From Cladorhizidae sp. MBARI D1340-BT2 (lineage: Eukaryota; Porifera; Demospongiae; Poecilosclerida; Cladorhizidae), in the NCBI GenBank assembly GCA_028752905.1, contig JAQNBH010000004.1:8498559-8562558 (forward strand): 64,000 nt of DNA, written 5' to 3'. The position numbers and the translations under genes are program-made. Shown one piece after another: positions 12,351 to 23,614 of this stretch. Positions within the stretch are counted from its first letter, which is position 1; each line of letters opens with the position of its first letter. The notes below the pieces were generated by a model that did not search any database, was not told the DNA's origin, and was given only the letters and a program-made list of their open reading frames with translations.

Positions 12351-12625
12351 CAGCGAAACAGTGTTGGATCCTAGTGGAAGACAACTTGGACAGGAGTTCC
12401 TAGTTGGTCGGAGCATTACGTTGCGCTATTTTCTTTTCTATATTGTTATGTTAGCAGGGAAACGGCTCGGGTATTCGTATCTAGGAGCCTGTGAAACAAA
12501 ACCCTAGCCTAGGATATCATACAGTGTTAGTCCCTAGGGACAGTGCATATTTCTGTTGTATCCTTTTCTTTTGTCGTTTATTAGAGCGACATTATCTTAT
12601 TATTGGTTAATTGTGTTCTGTATAT

Positions 12626-13426
12626 ATGCAACCCGTGAGCATGTCTCACGTACAAACATGAGCAGGAGAAGAACGTCAGCTACGGAGTGTAAGTATTTTT
12701 CAGACTCCTGGGGATGCTGAAACAGAAGGGACACGGGGGGACGAACCGCCCCTGCTATCTAGAACAGTGCTGATGGGGCAATTCATCCGAGCTGAAGAGA
12801 GATAGGCCCAGAGGGAGGAAGAAAGACTCCAGTGAGAGGAGGAACGAAGGGAGCATGAGCTTGCCTGTCAGGAACGTCAAGACGAACGTTGGACACAGCT
12901 TTTCTTAGCACAACGTCCCCCACCTCCTCCACCGTCAGCTAAAGTAGCACCTACCAAGATAAACTTGCAGAAGTTTAGTGAAGGCACCGGCAATATGGGC
13001 GCATACCTGAAAATGTTCCAGGTGACAGCCAGCGCAAATGGTTGGCTAGCCCGACATTGGGCGAACTACTTAAGGGATTTGTTGTCTGGTCAAGGGTTGA
13101 TGGCAGTGGCAGCTCTACCAGCACCGAGTCAGACCGATTACGAGCAGGTCAAAGAAGTCCTCTTGAATATTTACAAGGTGACCTCTGAAACATACCGAGC
13201 CAATGTATTTGACCAGACATTCGACGGAACTAACCCCGATGGATGGTTCAGGTCATACAAACAGTCCTTCCACCAGTGGTTGGACTCCTCCAACAAGACC
13301 AAACGAGATACTGAGCTAGCACTAAAGTGTCTTCCAGGGTGGTTGGAGGGGCAGATGCGATGGTTGCACACCAACACTTATGAGGAACTGGGTGAGGCTG
13401 TTGTACGCTATTTGTCCAGTCAGTGA
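12626..13426 (+). pseudogene. Gag of GmR1-like element 1, SCAN-like domain
   Basis: A charged, Arg/Glu-rich stretch with stops (12780-12890) and a Pro run (about 12916-12935) precede an open frame from 12965 to 13426. That frame contains SETYRANVFDQTF, QWLDSSNKTKRDTELALKC, LPGWLEGQMRWLHT and EELGEAVVRYLSSQ. The spacing of aromatic-Arg-x-x-F, QWL, LP-x-x-L and a final acidic helix is that of the SCAN/GmR1 Gag capsid fold. A zinc knuckle may be degraded near 13590. Confidence 0.65.
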
Positions 13427-13575
13427 CAAGGAGGAGGAATACCAAAGAAATCCGACCAGAGAGAGAGTTTTGGACTGAAACCTAGGGAAACTCTCAGAAT
13501 CACCCAAGACCACTGGAGCAGAAGCATCCAGAGGCAAAGGGAAATAAAGGTGTCTACTCCCCACCCGGTAGGGAC

Positions 13576-13986
13576 TTGAAACAGATCGAATGTTTCAGAT
13601 TCGGAAAAAAGGACATTTTCATTTGTCGAGTAAAAATGGAAAGTGTCAATTTTGGACACAGCGCATACATCCGGACGAATTTACCGACTTGGACAAGAAT
13701 GGCCAAGGTCAACGGCAAGTCTGTAGTGGCGTTGATGGACACAGGCTGCTCGAAATCCATACTACATCCGAGGTGCATCGACAGCAAAGACCGACTAGGA
13801 TGGAAAATACCCTACACCACTGCTAGTTCTCGAAAGACTTGGTTCCATGCCGCGAGAATCGAGTTACAGATAGATGGGAAGACACACGAGCTTGCAGTGG
13901 GTGTATCACCTTTACATCAATGTAGACATGCTTTTGGGGGAAGATGTACCACACTTCAGGAAGCTACTCAGAGAGATGCTTCATGA
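13576..13986 (+). pseudogene. aspartic protease of GmR1-like element 1
   Basis: The retroviral-type active site appears as VALMDTGCSKSILHP (about 13726-13770), with DTG as the catalytic motif. The usual D-hydrophobic-LLGED strand is displaced into another frame around 13930, showing a frameshift. The module lies immediately after Gag and before integrase. Confidence 0.75.
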
Positions 13987-14197
13987 TGATTTCAAGAGGA
14001 GACTCAACCAACGGAAGAAGTGAGACCTCCTGATGTGGCCATGGTGACCATAAGAGCTGGACACAACCGACAGCAGGAAGAGAACCAAGCCTCAGATTCG
14101 CAACAGAAGCAGGATGAAGCAATCATTCAGACTCTAGAACCTTTGGAAGAGGAAGAGTCAAGTTTGGGTAACATGTACAAATTTGATGATGAATTAA

Positions 14198-15460
14198 TTG
14201 TTGTCCCAACCCAACGTTGTTTCCCAGATAAGGCTACAGAAGATCCTTTATGGCCGGAACAAGTCACCCCTAGCCAGCTACGCTCTTTCCAAGCCTACAC
14301 TGGAGAAATGGAGACAGGAGGCTGAGGAGGCTAAGGATGGTGATGTGTTTTGGGAGAAGGGGCTACTAAGGCGAAGACCGTACCAAAAAGGGGATACTAA
14401 TTTGTTAGTTGTTCCTCAATCCTGTAGGACAGAGGTGCTGAAGCTTGCTCATTGGTCCCCAACCGCGGGACATTTTGGAGAGACAAGAACTCTGGTTACT
14501 TTCCGACAGAGGGTTAGCTGGCCAGGTATGACCGTAGACATAAGAGAAGTGTGTAAATCCTGTCCAGAGTGCCAGCGAGCTGCCCCGGCAACCTTGAAGA
14601 GAGCTTCGCTTCATCTGCTGCCAATCATCAAGAATCCATTCGACCGCATAGCGATGGATATCTTTGGGCCCCTAAAAAGGATGAAAGCAGGTAACAAATA
14701 TGTACTTGTAGTACAAGATTATGCAACAAAATGGCCAGAGGTGTTTCCTCTACGAAACGTGAACACAGAATCAGTAATTGACTGTCTATTGGAGCTCGCT
14801 GCTAGATTGGGGGTGCCAAGAGAAATACTCACCGATAATGGGTCAAATTTTATTTCTAAAACCATGAGAGGATTTTGTGAGAGGTCTGGAATTAAGCAGA
14901 TCAAGACATCCCCTTATCATCCACAAACTGATGGGATGGTGGAAAGATGGAACTCCACCTGCTTCGTTAGTTAACTAAAAAACATGTTAGAATGGGACCA
15001 GTGTCTATCCTATGTTTTGTGGGCTTACCGTCGGACAACCCACAAATCAACGGGTTACTCGCCGTTTGAGCTTATATTTGGCAGAAAGATGAGGACACCA
15101 CTGGATGAGTTGGTAGAGCTGTGGACCAATGAGACAGAAGAAGAAGGTCGACCCGTAATCGAGTACCTTAAACTCCTTCAAGAGAAGATGGAGACAATGC
15201 GGGAGTTGGCTGCTGCAAATGAAACCGATGCGAAAGAAAAACACAAATATTATTAAAAAGGCTGTGAGTAGGTCATATGATATCGGTGATTTTGTCTTGG
15301 TTTTCCAACCCAGGAAGCAAAACAAGCTGGAAAACGAATGGAGGGGTCCGATGCAAATCACACGGAAGGTGACCGATGTGACATATGAAGTTGATATGGG
15401 CCAAGGACAGAAACGACTATGTACCTTCCATGTGAATTGGTTGAAGACGTGGCATTCACC
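14198..15460 (+). pseudogene. integrase of GmR1-like element 1
   Basis: The H2C2 zinc-binding domain shows GHFGETRT and CKSCPECQ. The rve core follows with FDRIAMDIFGPLKRMKAG, LTDNGSNFISK and YHPQTDGMVERWN, giving a D-D-E triad. The frame is interrupted by one stop at 14972-14974, continues to 15256 with LWAYRRTTHKSTGYSPFEL, and shifts frame for the C-terminal module (YDIGDFVLVFQPRKQNKLE; FHVNWLKTW). It lies upstream of the reverse transcriptase. Confidence 0.9.
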
Positions 15461-15559
15461 AGCACCAGCAGTATTTCTATCTGTTGACGGCATCATTGAA
15501 GAGGATACTACAGAAAATATTCAATCACAGGAAAATAACATTGCTCTTACCTCCTCACA

Positions 15560-16910
15560 GACAGAAGAACTCTTACAACTGAAGCAGGAGTTTGCTGACA
15601 TTATATGTGATGAGCCAGGACTTACGACATTGGTGGAACACGTAATTGACATGGGTGATGCAAGTCCGATTCGACTACCCCCTACAGACTAGCACATGCA
15701 TCGCATGAATATTTATGCAGAGAAATCAATGAATTGTGGAGATGGGTATTATCGTTCCATCTAAAAGTCCTTGGGCAGCCCCAGCTATTCTAGTACCGAA
15801 GAAGGATGGAGACAAGCGTCTCTGCATTGACTATAACTTAGTAACCAAGGTAGATCCGTATCCTATACTACATATAGATGATCTAATTGATGATGCGGGG
15901 AAGGCTAAGTTCATAACAGCTTTAGATCTGACGAAAGTATACTGGCAGGTACCAGTGGGTAAATCTAGCCGATAAAAGACAGCATTTGTGACGCGGTGGG
16001 GAAATTTTCAGTTCCGTACCATGCCCTTCCGACTCATAGGCTGCACCCTCTATGTTCCAGAGACTAATGAATCATGTGCTGGAAGGAACTCAGTCCTTCG
16101 CCACGGCATACCTCGATAACATTCTTATCCACAGCCTTACTTGGGATAAACATCTCACACATCTCAAGGACATCTTCGAGAGACTTCAAAAAGCAGGATT
16201 AACAATCAAAAATCGAAAGTGCAAGTTTGCGTGTAACATATGTGTTTACTTAGGGCATATTGTGGGGCAAGGAACAGTACAGCTTTTGCTAGCTAAGGTA
16301 CAAGCCGTACAAAGCTTTAGGCAACCAACAACTAAAAAGAATGAGAGAGCTTTTTGGGGATTGTGTGGGTACTATAGAAAATTCATACCCAATTTTCGAC
16401 TATAGCCACCCCCCTTTCAGACTAAAAAGGATAAACCCAACTTAATTGAGTGGAATGAGCATATCCAACAGGCTTTCCAGAAATTTAAAACAGTTCTCAC
16501 CAATTACCCAGTTCTATCCACACCTAAATTGGCATAGATCATTTATCTCAGAAACTGATGCCTCTGATAGTGGCATAGATTTTGTTCTTGCCCAGATTGA
16601 TGAGTTGGGAGATGAATACCCAATCGCCTATGCATCCAGGAAACTTCTTCAACGGGAGAGGACCATCGAGAAAGAAGCCCTGGTGGTTATCGAAGGAACC
16701 AGACACTTTCACGTTTATCTGGAGGGTACCAAATTTACGATCCAGACTGACCACAATCCGTTGACATACCTGTCATGACTGATAGATAGCCATGGAAGAC
16801 TAGCACGATGGGCTCTGCTGATGCAACCGTACAACTACAAGTTTGTACACAAGTCTGGCACACACAATGCCAATGCTGATGGCCTATCACGACGAGAGCA
16901 TGGCTCTGAC
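15560..16910 (+). pseudogene. reverse transcriptase and RNase H of GmR1-like element 1
   Basis: The RT begins in the frame ending at 15692 (LPP-type leader), shifts, and continues with SPWAAPAILVPKKDGDKRLC (from about 15766) and FITALDLTKVYWQVPVG. The active-site box reads AYLDNILIHS at 16106-16135, with Asn where the second catalytic Asp is expected. After LGHIVG and GLCGYYRKFIPNF comes RNase H with FISETDASDSG and IQTDHNPLTYLS. The segment ends with a His/Asn-rich NADGLSR tail. Several frameshifts and stops are present. Confidence 0.88.
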
Positions 16911-16916
16911 TTGATC

Positions 16917-17519
16917 GATGGGGGAGTGTCAGTGAGCATCCTGACAACTGCCTCTGACACCTCTGGAAAAGGAGGAACAACCTGTGGGAATCACTCACCT
17001 GATTACTCACTTACATAAGAATATGTAAAACCACACGTTGTGACTGCCTCTGACACCTCTGGGAAAGAGGAACCAACCTGTGGGAATCACTCACCTGATT
17101 ACTCACCTACATCAGAAGGTGTAAAACCACAGAGATCAGAGAAGACAACCCACAAACCACTACGGGAAATGATAAAATCTATAAAAGAGAGGAACAGCAA
17201 AGATAAAAAGAGAACAAAGAAAGAAAGAAAGCGAACAATTAAGAAAGACAATTAAGACTGAGTAAGTCTATCATCGAACGAGATAGATTACTAGTGATAT
17301 TGTGCTTATTGATATATTGTTTTAATGTGCAATTGAGCCATTGTTTTATTGTTCTTTAATTCCTAACAAGCTCTAGTGGGGGAGTGAGGTTAGTGGTATT
17401 GGTCTTACCAAGGTCTTGAGGGCAAGGGGTGTGGTGCATCTAGGTTCTCAGACAAGGGTTTGGCATCATAAGAAACTGCTAGTGGCTTATAAGAGGTCAC
17501 AGGGAGAGAGTTTCTGACC
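16917..17519 (+). repeat. polypurine tract and 3' LTR of GmR1-like element 1
   Basis: GATGGGGGAG (16917-16926) precedes TGTCAGTGAGC, a normal LTR start. The LTR runs to TTTCTGACC near 17519. Inside it a unit starting ACTGCCTCTGACACCTCTGG is repeated after 96 bases (16947 and 17043). The last 375 bases match the 5' LTR. Confidence 0.75.
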
Positions 17520-18945
17520 GCTGGCAATCGAGTTGCACTAGGTGAATGCTAATTATTATAGTTAGCATAATTTGTGGGTAATGTTGTCATGTTGCATTAT
17601 TTGTGTGCGGAAACTTGAAAAATGGTTGTGCAGTTATATTCCTAAACGAAATGGCCGACAATATCAAGTGCCATGCTGTGTTTAATGTCCCGTTTTCACC
17701 CTAGGAAGTACCCCTATCCCACATCTGACAAGTATCACTGACTGAGAGTGCGCACAACACAGAGCAAGTAGTGTCACTGACCTGTAGTGTGTACCATATA
17801 CCAAAATGCTGACCTGTGGTGTGTACGTCACACAGCAAGTAGTGTGCTTGAACAACAATGTGCACCCCATCAATGTACCTTACTTAATACTTCAGCCACA
17901 CTGGTATACTAGTTTGACTTGCTTTAATTAGAAATATGGTCTGGATCCTCATCTCCTGGAACAGATTGTGATACTTCCACTGAGAGTGTAGATAGGACTT
18001 CCCCACCAACATATTCGTCGCTTCCTTGGTCTTCATCTCCTCTTCAGTGCTAGAAGTGAATGATAGAAGTGAATGATAGCCACTTCCTTGAACCAGAATA
18101 TTATGCAACATTATATTGTCAATGATTCAGCGTCACATAATGCAATAATTCAGTGTCACATAATGCAATGATTCAACATCACATAATACAATGATTCAGG
18201 TCATGTATTGCAATGATTCAGCATTGTATAATACAATGGTTCAGCTTTACATAATCAATGAAAAGCATCGTAACGAAAGGCGATACTCAGCATCATTCAC
18301 ATTGTGAATTGGGGGCGATACCTTTCCCTGCCCCCCTTTTTGTGTTATAAAAACTTGTATTTGGAGCTCCATAGATTCTGCAAATTTCACTCTAAGAATT
18401 AATTTGATATTAGCTTTAAAAGATCGCTTTCTCTCTGTACTCCCTTCGATACTTAAAACTCCGGCATAGGCATAACCATACCCAAATTACACGCTGTCAA
18501 AGTTAGGGACATTAAAAGCAGCATGCCTGAATTGGCAGCAGTTCTAGCTCCTATTTGGAAAGTGCTAGAAATTAGTACCAGTAGATAGAGCAAGGCCCAC
18601 TCTTCTATATGAGTGTTTTTATTAGGCACCAAAATGTAAGTGCGTGGTAAAACATGCAGGTTGAATATCAATTTCCTAAAATTAATTTTCAACTAATTCT
18701 TCACCACTTCCCTTACGTTTTAGCGCCTCATGTAAACACTAGCATAGTCAAGTAAAGAAACTGCACCAATCTAGCACTTTCAAATTAAAGGTTGCAGCCT
18801 GAGCTCTATACCTATACACCATAGTTTCACAAACCAAAGTTTACTTTAAAAACACCCAGCTGTTCTGTGATTTGTAAGGATGTTGTATAATGTGCAACTT
18901 GAACTGCCTCTAGTTCCAACCTGAAGCTGTTCAGCAATACTATAA
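17520..18945. other. intergenic with simple repeats
   Basis: No gene recognised. GCAAGTAGTGT recurs around 17765 and 17836, and a short tandem array lies at 18119-18270. Confidence 0.5.
18119..18270 (+). repeat. ~28-bp tandem repeat, five to six copies
   Basis: Irregular copies of CAATGATTCAGCGTCACATAAT run head to tail, with the phrase CAATGATTCA recurring and drifting toward the right end. Confidence 0.8.
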
Positions 18946-19235
18946 TGTCACAGGGTGACTTCACAGCATGACATTCAACCAATCAATAACAGTATTAGGT
19001 GATTAACATTTGGAATATGTGTAATGAGATTCATGCAAAACCCACTGCTTTTAAGGGCAAGGTGCTGGGTATATAACCCATTCAGGCCCAGTCAGTTTTC
19101 GCGAATACTGCATTTGCCATAGCGGCTATTCTACAACAACAACAGTCAGATAGCTGGTAGACTTATTAACCACCTTATGGCAGCACTACCTTCAGTCGGA
19201 GTTGTGCAGGAAGGGATTTCCTCTTCCCTCTGACA
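18946..19235 (+). repeat. 5' LTR of GmR1-like element 2
   Basis: Begins TGTCACAGGGTGAC, contains a TATATAA box at 19070-19076 and ends TGACA before the primer-binding site. Boundaries follow from the TG..CA ends and the adjoining PBS; without a second copy they are provisional. Confidence 0.6.
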
Positions 19236-19237
19236 CA

Positions 19238-19256
19238 TGGTGGCAGCAGTGGGATT
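19238..19256 (+). other. primer-binding site of element 2
   Basis: TGGTGGCAGCAGTGGGATT, the same 18 bases as at 12333 plus one more that also fits a leucine tRNA 3' end. Confidence 0.75.
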
Positions 19257-19839
19257 GCCACAACAGACCAATTTAACCAATGTGCTACGAATACACGTTA
19301 TCAACAGTGACACGAGTGATAGACAACCATAAATCAGCACGACTACGGAACCAGAGAGAGAAAACTGTGCCTGAAGAGAGCTCAGCGCGGTCACAGGAGT
19401 CTTTTAACCCAGGTGAAAATGAAAAGTCACAGATGTCACAGGAGTCTTTTAACCCAGGTGAAAATGAAAAGTTACAGATGCCACAGCAGCAGTAACAGGA
19501 CCTGGGTTTGACCCATGTTTCTCACAGACAGGTTTCTCAAGAGAAATGATGGGAATGGGCAACATGTATTCACAAAAGTGGGCAGGAACAAACTTGATAC
19601 CAATGAACTCAGTAAACATGATGTTTCAACAATGCAACTGATGCAAATGATGTTTGAAAGCTAATGAGTTGCTACAGAAAAATGGCTTCCAGAAGAACAA
19701 CAAAGTTTGAAGCCCAGAGGGAAGGGAGACAGCAGGCTGAAGAAGAACAAAAGGAGAGAAAAAGAGTGGACAACTTCGAAAGCGAAACGATGGGCAGAAC
19801 TGATGGAGAGAATGAGCTGAGCCACTACACCTGCTTCAG

Positions 19840-20600
19840 TCATGAAGATCCCCCTCACATTGTTTAATTCTAGCACTTATTCCAGGAGAAGACATACAAA
19901 CGTATTTCAGAGACACATATCCAGCAACCATGTGCTCAAAGAACAGTGGATAAACCACCTGACCCTTATATTGACCCCATCAGCATGCAAGCAAGGTATA
20001 TGCTCACCTGGATGCAGACAAATGACAGGTTATGATGCAGTGAAAGCATCTCTGATTCAGCATTTAAGAGTCACTCAGGAGTCATAACGTTCGAATATGG
20101 ATAATTTTCAGAGAAAATCTGAAGAGTTGTGGATGACGTATGGGAAGTGATACCTTCAACTTACGTTAAGTGGACAGAAACCTGCACTTCATTGAGAGAA
20201 GTTAATGAACTTATTGCTTGGGATGCCATTTATATGTTGGTGCCATAACAGATATCTACTGCAGTTCGTGACAAGAAGCCAAGGTCATTAACTGAAGCTT
20301 TAGAAATCGCTGAAAACTTTACAACAACCCAAGGATTGTCATACAAGGTGTCAGATAAATTGGACCGACCTCAGCAAATGTTGGGGAGGCACCATCGTCG
20401 AGAAGAGTGATCCAAACCAATCCAAGAGATAAGCTCAACTCACGACAAACTGAGGACTCCTTATCACAAGGATAACAGCAAACCGTCGCACAAAGTAGAT
20501 TCAGCATTGAAGCCATTGCCAAAATTCTATTAATGAGGATGACCTAGATGTTTTAACCACAACTAACCTGGCCACTTTGCAAAGGAATATACCACAACAC
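19840..20600 (+). pseudogene. Gag remnant of GmR1-like element 2
   Basis: Shifting frames encode pieces of a Gag. One starts after 20090 with FEYG and continues with SLTEALEIAENFTTTQGL (20285-20338). A zinc-knuckle-like CFNHN-x-PGHFAKE lies near 20550. Many stops are present. Confidence 0.5.
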
Positions 20601-20816
20601 TAAGCCAACAGTAGACAAAAACAGTCCATCTAACAGTCAAACTGGCAGTTGAAATTGAAACAGTTGTGGAAGAAGACAATCAATCCACCTTGGAATCCAT
20701 CAATCTCTGACAAACCTCTACACACAGACAAGAACTTACCTTAGTCAAAAGTCAAAGACAACAGAATCGCCCAATCACAGCAATCATTAACGATCGGACA
20801 TGTAAAAAGGTACTGT

Positions 20817-21521
20817 TTGGCAACACAAACTGGAGTTCATAATTTGCTGGTAGAGGACTCAGATTATGTACAAGAGAAATCCTACATTGTGTCAGCAAAT
20901 AATGCCTGTACAGTCTACCCTCGAGCCAAATATCCAATTGAAGTGGTATGGAGAAGAGAAGACATCTTGCTGGCTGTACAGGATAACCTCATGTTTGATG
21001 CACTGATTGGGTCAGACTATCCAGACATGTGGGAGCTTGGGAAGCATCTAGCATACCAGGAATTAGTCAACCCAGTCCAGACTCATTATCAAACAGCAGA
21101 TCCAAAGACACCACATTCCACTTACAAAGAGGTCGACTCAATTGCAACAGATACATCGGGGGAAGATGATAGCGAGGAGGAGGATGACTTCCAAACAGAG
21201 GTCAATCAGGGAGACTCCGATACAGATGAGTCGGACACAGGGAGCAATGTCATGAGCAAATCTAAGACTGTCAGTAGAAATCAGAAGCAAAAGGAGAGAA
21301 CCAAAATTCACATCAGTCAAGTGAGACATCCAATGGACCATGACCAGGATGAGTTTAGAGCAGCAGAAAGCAAGGACCTGTCACTGCAAGAGATCTTGTT
21401 TAAGGTAGAGAAGGGAAATGATGACTTTGTGATTCAAGACTGTCTCTTGTGGAGGATGAAGGACAGATTTGGAGAGCGGACCCTCCAACTCCGCATAACC
21501 TGGGATGAGATAAAACAATGA
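20817..21521 (+). pseudogene. protease-to-integrase region of GmR1-like element 2
   Basis: A 234-codon open frame. The first part (VCSANNA-type strand, then NLMFDALIGSDYPDMWEL) resembles the C-terminal half of a gypsy protease. A linker rich in Asp, Glu and Ser follows (21145-21240). The end (DDFVIQDCLLWRMKDRFGE) is the usual lead-in to a gypsy integrase zinc domain. The protease DTG is not seen. Confidence 0.6.
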
Positions 21522-21960
21522 TGCGAGTGCATGAGTATTATTGGCCTGGAATCCATTCGGATGTTCGACGACTGTGTGCAGCATGCCCAGAGTGCCAAAA
21601 AGGAAGTCATCAGGAACCAATGTATGCACCACTGCACTCAATATGTACCTTTCACCAGGATTGGAATGGATCTGCTAGGTCTATTGCATGTACAAAATAA
21701 GGAAACTGACATCGTCAACTCTATGCCAAATGTTGGCCTGAAGCCTTCAAAATCAGGTCTACAGACAGCAGATGAACTTCAAGTTATGTTCGCTCAAGTC
21801 GGGGTACTTCAAGAGATAGTCATGGACTACACAGCACCAACTTTCTGAGTCCACTGATGAAAGAACTGTATTGCCTTCTTGGAATCAAGAACATCAACAC
21901 AAGCTCCTACCACCCAGAGACTGATGGAATGGTCTAGCAGTTTAACTGCATGGTTAAAAT
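21500..21960 (+). pseudogene. integrase of GmR1-like element 2
   Basis: YYWPGIHSDVRRLCAACPEC gives the zinc-binding domain. In another frame FTRIGMDLLG gives the first catalytic Asp region, and after a gap YHPETDGMV (about 21908) gives the last motif with a stop where the Glu is expected. At least two frameshifts occur. Confidence 0.75.
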
Positions 21961-22599
21961 CAGGTTGAGAAAGTCATGCAAGATGTGGAACAATCAGTGG
22001 GATATGGCACTTGCCTTATGTGCTCGAGGCCCCCACATGTGATGAAGGTTTCTATTTGGGAAGTAACTTAGATGACCTCTACAAAGTCTAAATCAACCTG
22101 AACAAGGCACCACAAGATATGATCTCCTACATAACTTCAGTGCAGTAGAAGCTCAGGTTGTTGTCACGTCAGAATGAAGAAGACATGAAAACAGTTAACC
22201 AGCACAACCATGGCAAGAAAGTGAGACAGAGGACATAAAGGAGCAGATCTTGCTTAGCCAGTCCTAGGTCCAAAGGTGTTAGCTGAGCGAGAAGGCCCCT
22301 ACTATATCACCAAGGTTGTGGACACTAATACATACGAGCTGGCCATGCGCCTGATCACCCCAGAAGGAAAATACTATGGCATGTTAATGTATTGAAAGAG
22401 TTGTACTCTCCAGTGGCTGTTTATCTCTGGCCACCACAGAATTGTTGGATGATGTTATGCTCAAGGTAGGAGAAAGAAGTGAAGTCATGCCGACCATCAG
22501 CCAGTCGGTTACAGAAGGAGTGAAGGGACATCTCATGGCCATACTCAAACAACACGACAACCTGACAGGACGGGATTGCCAAAATATGTGGTCATAGTA

Positions 22600-22820
22600 G
22601 TAGAGATGGGAAACAGTTATCTCAAGAGCAAATCTCCATACAGGATGGAGCCAAGGAAGTTGTAGTTGATGGATGCAGAAGTTAAAAAGCTGTTGGAGTT
22701 AGGCAACATGCAGCCATCCAGGAGCCTGTGGGCTACACCGGCTGAAAAAGGATGGTGGAGTTCGCTTGTGTATTGATTACAGGTGACTGAATGAGATAAT
22801 GTGACCAGACCCTTTCCCCT
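22600..22820 (+). pseudogene. truncated reverse transcriptase of GmR1-like element 2
   Basis: Broken frames read SPYRMEPRKL, VKKLLELGNMQPSRSLWATP and, after a shift, KKDGGVRLCIDYR and DPFPL. This is the RT fingers region. The match ends at about 22818, so palm, RNase H and 3' LTR are lost. Confidence 0.7.
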
Positions 22821-23614
22821 TGTGTAACCGAAACTTCTTTCTGGCGCTTTGCTCTTGCCAGATCCAAGTTCCCGGTCCTATGCCTGAACCTCTTCTAACC
22901 TCCCTGGCTAGGACCTCTCTTCAGACCAAACAACAAACACAGCACCCTTTGCCATGTCGCTGATTAGCAAGGGTCTAGTGCTAATATATCCCAAGGATAA
23001 CGAATCAATCAAGTGCTCTTAGTTCTTGCTTTCAAGTTGTGTGTATTAAGTCTTGTGTCAGTCGGTTCATACAACAGAGAGTAGCGCTTGCAACAGGTTA
23101 TATCCTTGACCGACAGTTGTTGTTGAAAAGAAATGTTGGATATTAAGGAGTGCTACGAATGTTGGCTAGACATTTTTGCGAAAGTGACTGTTATGCTCAC
23201 CCGATCCCATTTTTGCCAAAGTCAGCCACCTCATGGCTACAGAGTTGTTTAAAGTCATGAAATACGAAGCTCAAGAACTGTCTCTTTGTCCAGCCCAGCA
23301 GCCTTTTATAGGACCCCAAGCAAGCTCACAAATAAACTAATAAGGACAAAACTCAGCATCTAACACCAAGGCTATCTACCAATGGCATTGTGATACACAA
23401 ATGGGGTGATCATTGCATGCATGCTAATCTATGGAGATCCATAATTCTGGTCAACTATAACTAACAGCCATCGGCCTGATTGTCTAGCCTATAAGCAGGC
23501 TATGTCAGGCTTGACTTCCCTGACAGTGACTGTTGATGGATCATGTGACTAAGTGTTGACAAGTCAGTATACTGTTTCTGCTGTAACCTATTTAACTCAG
23601 TGAAAATGATGGAA
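22821..23614. other. no gene recognised
   Basis: Sequence between the truncated gypsy element and the copia relic. It may contain the leader or LTR of the copia element, but no second copy or primer site was seen. Confidence 0.4.

Larger units (their letters stand above)
11963..17519 (+). mobile_element. decayed GmR1-like Ty3/gypsy element (integrase before reverse transcriptase)
   Basis: LTR sequence at both ends (11963-12330 and 16927-17519) encloses, in order, a SCAN-like Gag, an aspartic protease, an integrase, a reverse transcriptase and an RNase H directly followed by a purine tract and the 3' LTR. Ordinary gypsy elements end in integrase. Integrase upstream of RT in a gypsy-type element is the hallmark of the GmR1 group. 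Nonsense codons and frameshifts break every module. The recognisable part of the 5' LTR lacks about the first 215 bases of the 3' LTR. Confidence 0.85.
18946..22820 (+). mobile_element. 5' part of a second GmR1-like gypsy element, 3' truncated
   Basis: A 290-base LTR (TGTCACAGGG to CTCTGACA) with a TATATAA box is followed by the same primer-binding site as element 1. Then come Gag remnants (19840-20600), a protease-region frame (20817-21521), an integrase (21500-21960) and the start of RT (22600-22820). Integrase again precedes RT. All modules are broken. The sequence stops in the RT fingers and no 3' LTR was found. Confidence 0.78.
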
